64,000 nucleotides of DNA from the NCBI GenBank assembly GCA_039105265.1, contig JAPFFF010000022.1:1612001-1676000 (forward strand). Direction: 5' to 3'. The position numbers and the translations under genes are program-made. Positions within the stretch are counted from its first letter, which is position 1; every line of letters begins with the position of its first letter. The notes beneath the pieces were generated by a model that worked only from the letters and a program-made list of their open reading frames with translations, had not been told where the DNA came from and did not search any database. This document shows positions 8,176-14,671 of the stretch, one piece after another. The stretch comes from Tritrichomonas musculus. Lineage: Eukaryota; Parabasalia; Tritrichomonadida; Tritrichomonadidae.

Positions 8176-8574
8176 TTATTCATAATTTGATGAATGTACA
8201 TGATTTATAGGTGCTGGTGAATTATTTGAACTACTCGATTCTGTTTTAGCGGGTTTTGGCATTTTATAGTTTTCATCTCTTCCTTGTGCATGATTATTGA
8301 TTTTTGTTAATGCTTCTCTTACATTGCCTTTTGGAATGTATTTTATTGCTGCATCCGCTACATTTGAGATTTTGTTTCTCATATTATCGCTTAAAAATGC
8401 TTTGCCTAAACTACCCATTGTTTTGCCTATTAATCCTGATTGATTTTTCATTATTCCTGTTGCATTATCCGCTAATTTACCTGCTAATCCTCCTGTTGCT
8501 GAATTTGCTGCTCCCATTAATAATTGACTTCCAAGGCCAATACTTCTTCTCGCCCATTTTCTAAATAATCCCAT
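8176..8574 (-). CDS. Small Gly/Ala-rich virion protein (pVI-like position)
   Basis: 132 residues starting MGLFRKWARRS, with an N-terminal Gly that could be myristoylated and an amphipathic basic helix. Next come a Gly/Ala-rich helical region (GAANSATGGLAGKLADNATG) and a Ser/Asn-rich tail. Element C has a similar small protein (55052-55304, start MGIGIFKKIKNAFKN) beside its capsid gene. In adenoviruses and relatives a protein in this position (pVI) disrupts membranes during entry. The assignment here is by composition and location only. Confidence 0.55.
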   Translation of the reverse strand: MGLFRKWARRSIGLGSQLLMGAANSATGGLAGKLADNATGIMKNQSGLIGKTMGSLGKAFLSDNMRNKISNVADAAIKYIPKGNVREALTKINNHAQGRDENYKMPKPAKTESSSSNNSPAPINHVHSSNYE

Positions 8575-8593
8575 TTAAAATTCAATAAAACGT

Positions 8594-9451
8594 TTAAGAT
8601 TCAAAATAGTATTTGTTTGCAGTTATGTTCATGATAAATTTGTCATGCGGTTCTCTATGTTGCAAGTATTCTTGCACAGTTGCCTTTGTATTTAAGTTGT
8701 TATTTGTTTGCTGCAATAAAGAGGTGAAATCTTCTTCTGAATAACCGCTATAACAGATAATATCGGTTGCCATACGTTTAGCATTTATGTGCACAAATCT
8801 TATCGTTTGAAATGCCATTATGCACGTTATGTTATAATGTCTTGTCTTTGTCAATAATTTAATAAATTCTGAATTACCGTTTTTCAATAAATCTGAACCA
8901 GCACAATCATCAAGAATAATCAGAGTATTGAATGGATAAGAGGCGGTTCCATATTTACAAAGCTTACTGGCAATATAAATGATTTTATCTTGAAGGTCAG
9001 TTAAATGATGCTTTTCAATTAAACGCCTCATCTCATCAGACGTTTCTTTCATTTTTGAGAGGATATGTTTGACAAGTGCATAATATTTTATTTTCCTTTT
9101 CAAATGTTTCTGAAGAACGCTCATTAATTGTTTTTCTGAGACATAAATTATTTTTGTTAGAATCTTTTTATTCAAAACTTCGGCGGTTTTATCCATTTTA
9201 CCAGACGTTGAGCAGAAATAAATTTTATGATAATATGGATGTTTAAATAATCTTTCAGTAATCATAATATGGCGCCAAATCCAATAACTTTTGCCAGCAC
9301 CAGGACGTCCAATCAAAAAGTATATCCCATTTGATGAAAACGGATAATTTTCTGATAATGGTTTGATCAAAGCGCCCTCAATTTCTCTCATACTTTTTCT
9401 GAGTGTCTCATTGATTAATTCTTCAACTTTTTGAATAATATTTCCTTTCAT
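8594..9451 (-). CDS. A32/FtsK-like genome-packaging ATPase
   Basis: 285 residues. Walker A GRPGAGKS at residues 48-55 and Walker B LIILDD ending at 181-182, followed by a sensor-like segment (CIMAFQTIRFVHINAKRM). This is the layout of the HerA/FtsK-related ATPases that pump DNA into capsids in Polintons, virophages and large DNA viruses. It is shorter than the element C version (341 residues), which has an extra N-terminal domain. It lies 14 bp downstream of the integrase on the same strand and upstream of the small virion protein. Confidence 0.85.
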   Translation of the reverse strand: MKGNIIQKVEELINETLRKSMREIEGALIKPLSENYPFSSNGIYFLIGRPGAGKSYWIWRHIMITERLFKHPYYHKIYFCSTSGKMDKTAEVLNKKILTKIIYVSEKQLMSVLQKHLKRKIKYYALVKHILSKMKETSDEMRRLIEKHHLTDLQDKIIYIASKLCKYGTASYPFNTLIILDDCAGSDLLKNGNSEFIKLLTKTRHYNITCIMAFQTIRFVHINAKRMATDIICYSGYSEEDFTSLLQQTNNNLNTKATVQEYLQHREPHDKFIMNITANKYYFES

Positions 9452-9465
9452 TTGATTAAGAATAA

Positions 9466-10608
9466 TTAAATGTATTTTCTGATTTTAACTGGTATGTTTT
9501 CACCTGTTTTCACCCAATACATTCGTTCTAACCGTGATAATATTGTTGGATTTCCTTCTCTCATACTTTTGGCATATGTATACCCTTGACTTCCATCATC
9601 CCATTTGACCTTGTATTGGTCATTTGCATTATTATACCCTAAAATCTCCTCTATGTTCCCTCTTTTGCCGTTTTTCAATGTTTTGGCCATAGGAACAAAT
9701 CCTTTCGCCTTAACTATTTTGTATCCAGGATAATCGTTCACAGATCTATCGTTAGCAGCAATTTTGAATAAATTACCAGATTTTGAATCAACTGTATATG
9801 CTTGATTGCTAACCATTCTTCGTTTTTTATTTTTAATCGTTTTTTCTTCTACGATACGTACTTTATCACCTTCTTTGAAATCATAAGGGTTTGCTTGCGT
9901 TTTATTTTTCAAAATATATTTCTGTTCGTCTTTGGCTGTCATTTTATTGGGGGCTGTTTTTATTTTAGTATGATATGATTCATTATATGCTGACATTAAT
10001 GACTGCATTTCTTTTGGTGAAATATTTCTTGTAGGTTTGTGTGTTAATTCACCTTCTTTTGATATATCTTTCCATATATCGGCATCTAACAAATTTTTGT
10101 TAACCGCTAAATCTCTTATCGTTCTCATAAAACGGTTTATTATTCCTAAATTATTGTGATTATCATCCGTTGTAGTCGTATATATAATTTTATGACTTTT
10201 CATCCAAGATGTCACTTCGTCTGATAAATAAGCAGCATCTTGATCTGAAGCGATTGAATGGCAATTTGGTTCTTCCTTGATGAATTTATTCAATGCTGAT
10301 TTGACCTGTAACGCCCCTTTCCCTCTCATCGGATATGCATAAGCTTTACGGGTATTTATATTGATAAGCATCAAATAATTCAAACCGTTAGCTCCTTTAT
10401 CGTTTATAAACGTATCCATCTGAAAACCTCCGGAATGAGACGATACGATAGGTATATATTTAGGAGTTGGCACTTTTTGATCATGAACAACGGATTCTGA
10501 TTGAAATTTCCTTATCTCTTTTTTCGAATAACCTTTTTCAAGTGCATGTTTTTCAAAAGCTGGACCACGGTATGGATATTCCTTGTATAATTCTGCAAGT
10601 GATGTCAT
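9466..10608 (-). CDS. rve-family integrase with C-terminal chromo-like domain; catalytic residue replaced
   Basis: 380 residues. The rve core has Asp65 (GFQMDTF) and Asp122 (ASDQDA). The third acidic residue of the D,D35E triad should be at 158, exactly 36 residues on, but the sequence reads GIINRFMRTIRD, placing Asn158 where Glu or Asp is expected (element C has VDATIRTLR, Asp193). The codon is AAC, one base from GAC. Residues 318-360 (NIEEILGY, QYKVKWDDGSQ) resemble a chromodomain, as in other Maverick integrases, for chromatin targeting. If the Asn is real the enzyme is likely inactive in strand transfer. It sits between the penton-like and ATPase genes. Confidence 0.85.
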   Translation of the reverse strand: MTSLAELYKEYPYRGPAFEKHALEKGYSKKEIRKFQSESVVHDQKVPTPKYIPIVSSHSGGFQMDTFINDKGANGLNYLMLININTRKAYAYPMRGKGALQVKSALNKFIKEEPNCHSIASDQDAAYLSDEVTSWMKSHKIIYTTTTDDNHNNLGIINRFMRTIRDLAVNKNLLDADIWKDISKEGELTHKPTRNISPKEMQSLMSAYNESYHTKIKTAPNKMTAKDEQKYILKNKTQANPYDFKEGDKVRIVEEKTIKNKKRRMVSNQAYTVDSKSGNLFKIAANDRSVNDYPGYKIVKAKGFVPMAKTLKNGKRGNIEEILGYNNANDQYKVKWDDGSQGYTYAKSMREGNPTILSRLERMYWVKTGENIPVKIRKYI

Positions 10609-10619
10609 TTTTTTATAAA

Positions 10620-11591
10620 TTAAACGTATAACATCTTATTATAAGGCAAGAACTGCATTTCCATGACAAAAGTTTCTCCATTGGGTAATTTAACGGGGGC
10701 ATTGTATTGTCTGGCAGAATATAATTCAATCCAAAACCGTTGATCAGAGGAATTCAATTTAAAATATTTGATAGGATTATAATAAATTTGTGAATTACCG
10801 ATATAATTATGTAATGATTGTTCGCCAAGTGAAGAATAAACTTTACATGAATGACGATCCCAAATATTATCAAAAGTTAGAACGTCATCCCAGAAATCAA
10901 AATATACATTCTTTTTATTTTGAGTAGGTTCGTCACCAATATTGAATACTTCTTCAAAATCTTTGTTTATTTCTTTCAATTTGAAAGCACAACCGTATGG
11001 ATCTAAAGAATTATTGTTTCGTTCAGAATATATTTTTTCATGAAACCCTCTATCGTCATAATAACCGTCAGTTTGTATATCTCTATTCAAAACATCAAGA
11101 TCAGATTGTTCAAATATTTCATAAGGATCCTTCCATAAAGATGAGATATAATTTTTCAATGAATTGTGGACTGCTTCAAAAAATCCTCTGAAATCTCTTT
11201 CTGTTGAGAGCCAGTCAATTACTTTTATTTCTTTGATTTTAATACTATTTTTATAACCATCTGATGTTTGCATATTGGTTATTTTTTCATTTGTCGTATT
11301 CCCCACAATAGATTGAAACATCTTTTTTACATATTTAGCAATTCTAATTGTGAATTCAAGTTTTCGTCTTTTTGAAACGAGCCACATTGACCTTACACCC
11401 ACAATTGTTTCGCCTTTGTTTGACGTTGACCAATCACCAGGAAAATTGAAATAAAAACGATTAAATTTGCTTGGATCTCTTTGTGAGTCCTCTAAGAAAA
11501 AAGCAGTCTCAATTGGGACAGGAACGTTAGCATCATGTACAATATTTTCACGATTAGGGTGTTGTGTTTTAACTCTTGGTGGTAACTCCAT
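10620..11591 (-). CDS. Penton-like minor capsid protein (putative)
   Basis: 323 residues. An N-terminal strand-rich part (NRFYFNFPGDW, ETIVGVRSMWLV) and a C-terminal end (RFWIELYSARQYNAPVKLPN, then FVMEMQFLPYN) bracket a variable insert. The much shorter proteins at 52401-52733 (element C) and, more distantly, 61529-62290 (element B) have comparable beginning and end patterns, and all lie near integrase or structural genes. This fits the single jelly-roll penton protein of Polintons. The call rests on pattern and position rather than clear motif identity. Confidence 0.55.
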   Translation of the reverse strand: MELPPRVKTQHPNRENIVHDANVPVPIETAFFLEDSQRDPSKFNRFYFNFPGDWSTSNKGETIVGVRSMWLVSKRRKLEFTIRIAKYVKKMFQSIVGNTTNEKITNMQTSDGYKNSIKIKEIKVIDWLSTERDFRGFFEAVHNSLKNYISSLWKDPYEIFEQSDLDVLNRDIQTDGYYDDRGFHEKIYSERNNNSLDPYGCAFKLKEINKDFEEVFNIGDEPTQNKKNVYFDFWDDVLTFDNIWDRHSCKVYSSLGEQSLHNYIGNSQIYYNPIKYFKLNSSDQRFWIELYSARQYNAPVKLPNGETFVMEMQFLPYNKMLYV

Positions 11592-11611
11592 TTTGACTAA
11601 AAATAAATATC

Positions 11612-11980
11612 TTACTTATTCTTTCTTGGTTTACTAGCATGAAGAATTATTTCCTTTGGAATTATATCTCCCTTTTTCAATTGAATCTGATAGGCTTTTG
11701 ATTTGACCATATTTTCATTCCTTTCACCTATATAACCAATTATCGATCCAAAAAGTGTGATTTTATGTACTGAACAATATTTGGCCACTAAATTCAATAT
11801 TTCTTTAACGTCCTCATAATCATCCCAATCAAATTTCTTTGCCCAATCAGTAAAGATTATTTTTTTGTTTGATAATTTAAACTTTGATTTACAAATTTCT
11901 GATAATTCAGATATTTCTGTCTTTTTCAATGTTTTATTAAAATAAAGTGAACATTCAATTGGCAAAATTAATTCTGGCAT
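11612..11980 (-). CDS. Uncharacterised 122-residue protein
   Basis: A compact mixed alpha/beta-looking protein with Trp/Asp-rich stretch (FTDWAKKFDWDDYED) and a Lys-rich C-terminus (HASKPRKNK). It lies between the protease and penton-like genes on the same strand with about 20-bp gaps, so it is likely co-expressed with them. Not recognised. AAATTTTTCAATAAATAAAA precedes ATG. Confidence 0.6.
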   Translation of the reverse strand: MPELILPIECSLYFNKTLKKTEISELSEICKSKFKLSNKKIIFTDWAKKFDWDDYEDVKEILNLVAKYCSVHKITLFGSIIGYIGERNENMVKSKAYQIQLKKGDIIPKEIILHASKPRKNK

Positions 11981-12005
11981 TTTTATTTATTGAAAAATTT
12001 TTAAT

Positions 12006-13469
12006 TTACATTCTTTTTGATTTATCTTTTGGTACACCAGATTCTACATCTTCATGAACATTCCAATAAGGGTATTTATATGATTTAGCTAAATTATATG
12101 CACCTTTTTTAATAAAATAATTATAAGTCTCTTGTTCGATTCTTTCCTTCTCAGCTTGACTCATTTTTTTTTTGGGGAGAGTCGGTTTTTCTGTGTTGTT
12201 AGAATGTTTTTGAAAACTGGGTGGTGTAGGTGGGAGGGCAGCTGTTTCTAATGATTTGCTCTTTAATTCACGTGCAATTCTTTGTCTAATATTAGGTACG
12301 TCATCTATTGGATAAGGCCATTTACCATCATGCAATAATATCCTTGCATTTTGCATCATTAATATAGCACAATCAATATCATTATTTTGTTTAGGAACAC
12401 GATTATATCTCATTGGATATTTCTGATTAATGCCTTGTGATTTCAAGAATTTATTTATTATTTTACCGATATCTGGGTATGCTTTCATGTTTGAATCATA
12501 TACACCGATATCTTTATTGCCATTATCGATTACTATTAATATCCAATGTTCCTCTAGTTCAGCAGGAATTACAATGCAATCATAATAATCAATTGGTTTC
12601 TTATTAAACTGTGGAGCTTTACTAAGATACTCAAAGAGAGAGTCCACTGCTTCTTGTTTCGGATTCTCATATAGATAATAAAACCAATCAGGAGGCAATA
12701 AGGCTACATGTCCTATTCTTTTCACCTTTTTTCCTTTTTCTACTAATAGTTTTAGATATGGATATACTTCTTTTGATTCTAATTGTGAATTATTATCAGT
12801 GATTGCATTATAATCAATAAATTGGTCTAGATCCATTGGAGGTGTTGGTGGTCTTGATGTGTGCCTTGATGTTTGTTTTGATGATTGAGGGGATGTTTGT
12901 GGGGGTGGGGGAGGAGATGGCGCTCTTGATGTACCGCTTGATGATAATGTAGATGTTTGAGAAGAAGACGATGAAGATGCCAACTTTTTAAGTATAGGTT
13001 TGGCCGAAGACGATGACTTTTTCTGAAAGATTGTTTTGTTTTGTGATGGCTCTTCTTGAGGTGGCGGTAATGCATCATCATTCTCTGGCTTCACCCATTT
13101 TGCATGTCTTTTTGGTTTGGGCTTATAATATTTTATGAACTTAAAGGCAGCATTATTGTCACTTTGCACCTTCCCATATTTAATGAAATAACGCCAAGCA
13201 GATTTAGCATTAGGCGATCCTTTATAGGCCAAAATTTCACCACTAAAACGTTCTCTAAATAATTTGCCCTTCATATTATTCGCAAATATTTCTAATTCAT
13301 CCCTAAACCCCTTTGCTGGTATCCAATTACAGGGCACTAAACATGTCACATAATTATTTGTGATATCTATGTATTTAAAATTGTGTTCTCTTTTCAAATC
13401 TGCAACTTTTTGATTTGTTATAGGTGGATTAAAACGAATTTGACCTTGAATAATTATTATATCTGACAT
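12006..13469 (-). CDS. Ulp1/adenain-like cysteine protease
   Basis: 487 residues from the ATG at 13469. The C-terminal about 230 residues hold a Ulp1/adenain-type (C48/C5) protease: His308 (EEHWILIVID), Asp325 (VYDSN), the oxyanion Gln in PKQNND and nucleophile Cys367 (DIDCAILMMQ). The middle (about 130-230) is a Ser/Pro-rich disordered linker. The N-terminal about 125 residues form an extra domain (MSDIIIIQGQIRFNPP). Such proteases cleave capsid precursors in Polintons and adenoviruses. The frame is open further upstream but has no ATG there, and that stretch overlaps the HNH gene, so the start at 13469 is preferred. Confidence 0.8.
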   Translation of the reverse strand: MSDIIIIQGQIRFNPPITNQKVADLKREHNFKYIDITNNYVTCLVPCNWIPAKGFRDELEIFANNMKGKLFRERFSGEILAYKGSPNAKSAWRYFIKYGKVQSDNNAAFKFIKYYKPKPKRHAKWVKPENDDALPPPQEEPSQNKTIFQKKSSSSAKPILKKLASSSSSSQTSTLSSSGTSRAPSPPPPPQTSPQSSKQTSRHTSRPPTPPMDLDQFIDYNAITDNNSQLESKEVYPYLKLLVEKGKKVKRIGHVALLPPDWFYYLYENPKQEAVDSLFEYLSKAPQFNKKPIDYYDCIVIPAELEEHWILIVIDNGNKDIGVYDSNMKAYPDIGKIINKFLKSQGINQKYPMRYNRVPKQNNDIDCAILMMQNARILLHDGKWPYPIDDVPNIRQRIARELKSKSLETAALPPTPPSFQKHSNNTEKPTLPKKKMSQAEKERIEQETYNYFIKKGAYNLAKSYKYPYWNVHEDVESGVPKDKSKRM

Positions 13470-13485
13470 TTTGAATAAAAATAAA

Positions 13486-13797
13486 TTACGGCATTTTACG
13501 ATTATAATTGTTTTCAGAATGCGTAACCCATCGTAAATTACATAGACGGTTATCTTTACGATTGCGGTTTTTATGATCGACTTCTTTTTTGTGAGCAGGA
13601 TCATCGTTAGGCAAAAATTGTTTGGCAATAATAACGTGTTTTAAATAATTTACACCATTCAAATTAACCGTCAAATAACCTTCATTGTGTTTTGAATCTT
13701 TCAATGGTTTACGTGTCTTCTTATTTCTTATGGTGAAAGGGTATTTATTTAAAATCTCATAGTCATTTATAAAGCCTTTTAATGGAACAAAGCTCAT
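13486..13797 (-). CDS. NUMOD4-HNH endonuclease
   Basis: 103 residues. The N-terminal half has the NUMOD4 pattern (GFINDYEILNKYPFTIR) seen in phage homing endonucleases. The second half has the HNH core VDHKNRNRKDNRLCNLRWV with the NNYNRK tail. It is closely related to the protein at 60616-61185 in element B (LKHILISKQFIPNDDP and VDHINHDR in the same order). Such enzymes nick or cut DNA and often act as selfish or recombination-promoting genes. It lies between the Rep-like and protease genes and is on the same strand. ATTTTTTGTATTTGAAAA precedes the ATG. Confidence 0.85.
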   Translation of the reverse strand: MSFVPLKGFINDYEILNKYPFTIRNKKTRKPLKDSKHNEGYLTVNLNGVNYLKHVIIAKQFLPNDDPAHKKEVDHKNRNRKDNRLCNLRWVTHSENNYNRKMP

Positions 13798-13814
13798 TTT
13801 TCAAATACAAAAAA

Positions 13815-14114
13815 TTAATCTAATGGCCGTTCACCAAATTCTTGGAAGTCATGTTTTCTCGTATTGTTATTCAGTATATATCGAATACACCAGCTGTTTC
13901 TACGAGGCACTTCTAAATGAGCATTATGACCAAATAAGCTCTTAACACACTTCATATCTTCTGGATTTTTGAAATAAATGAATGCATGACCATGATATCT
14001 GCCATTCTCACAAGTATCCTCACATGTACATAGATAAGTGGAGTTATCTGGCAGTTCTTTAGGGTATTCATGTGTCCAGAATGTGATCATATAGTTCCTT
14101 CTTTTTCCCCACAT
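13815..14114 (-). CDS. CRESS-type HUH Rep endonuclease domain, stand-alone
   Basis: 99 residues. Motif I: MITFWTHEYP. Motif II (HUH): YHGHAFIYF. Then a KSLFGHNAHLEVPRRN segment and motif III-like IRYILNNN followed by EFGERP. This order and spacing match the nicking domain of CRESS-DNA Rep proteins. The catalytic Tyr is present, but the Lys four residues on in YxxK is Asn here. No helicase domain is fused; an SF3 helicase is encoded separately at 2234-3667 in the same element. The predicted role is site-specific nicking to start rolling-circle-type replication. Activity is uncertain given the Asn. Confidence 0.7.
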   Translation of the reverse strand: MWGKRRNYMITFWTHEYPKELPDNSTYLCTCEDTCENGRYHGHAFIYFKNPEDMKCVKSLFGHNAHLEVPRRNSWCIRYILNNNTRKHDFQEFGERPLD

Positions 14115-14140
14115 TTGTTTTTTGATATGAAGAAAAAAAT

Positions 14141-14671
14141 TTAAAAATAAAAATAAAAATAGAGAAAAAAATTTATAAATGGCCTTGGTGAAATCATCGG
14201 CGCAGTTAGGTCTGGGCGACCGTTAAGGGCGCACAGCCTAACGTATACTACTGCATATAAATTATATAATCTACAATTTAATTCGATTTTCATTTTCTGT
14301 GTATCCCCATTATGTTTTCTATATATATCAAGTACTGGATATTCCTTTAATTTGTGCATTTTGTGTTTTGGAGCAATTTTATTGTATAGGCTTAAACACT
14401 GATCAAGTACTGAACGATTATCTCTTTTAAAATCGTTGACTTCTCCATTTGCTTTCAAATTTTCTTGTTTAATTTGTGCGAGAATAGCTTCTCCTACATA
14501 ATAATCATCTCCTGAAGACTTAACTTTATCCATAAAAGTTTGTAATTTCAAATCATTATGATATCTTAAATATTGTTTTGCTGGGTCGACTAACTTCTTT
14601 AAAAAAGTCATTGCTTGTTGAGCTCCTCCTAATTTGTTTGCAAAATCAGTATAATTTTCTATGATTACTCT
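14141..14671 (-). CDS. C-terminal continuation of the 14672-17446 protein after an in-frame TAA
   Basis: The frame of the large protein upstream continues without interruption after its TAA at 14672-14674, through VIIENYTDFANKLGGAQQA and an ATG at 14611 (MTFLKKLVDPAKQYLRYHN). Either this is a separate 156-residue protein starting at 14611, or, more likely, the true C-terminus of one protein of about 1100 residues carrying a premature stop or a read-through stop. The last residues are a Phe/Tyr-rich tail (NFFLYFYFYF). No known domain. Confidence 0.5.
   Translation of the reverse strand, partial: RVIIENYTDFANKLGGAQQAMTFLKKLVDPAKQYLRYHNDLKLQTFMDKVKSSGDDYYVGEAILAQIKQENLKANGEVNDFKRDNRSVLDQCLSLYNKIAPKHKMHKLKEYPVLDIYRKHNGDTQKMKIELNCRLYNLYAVVYVRLCALNGRPDLTAPMISPRPFINFFLYFYFYF

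Noticed and set aside
13486-13797. Bacteriophage or bacterial origin of the window
   Set aside because: HNH/NUMOD and fibre-like genes recall phages, but there is no Shine-Dalgarno pattern, and promoters, Polinton gene set, 6-bp duplications and base composition fit a protist genome.
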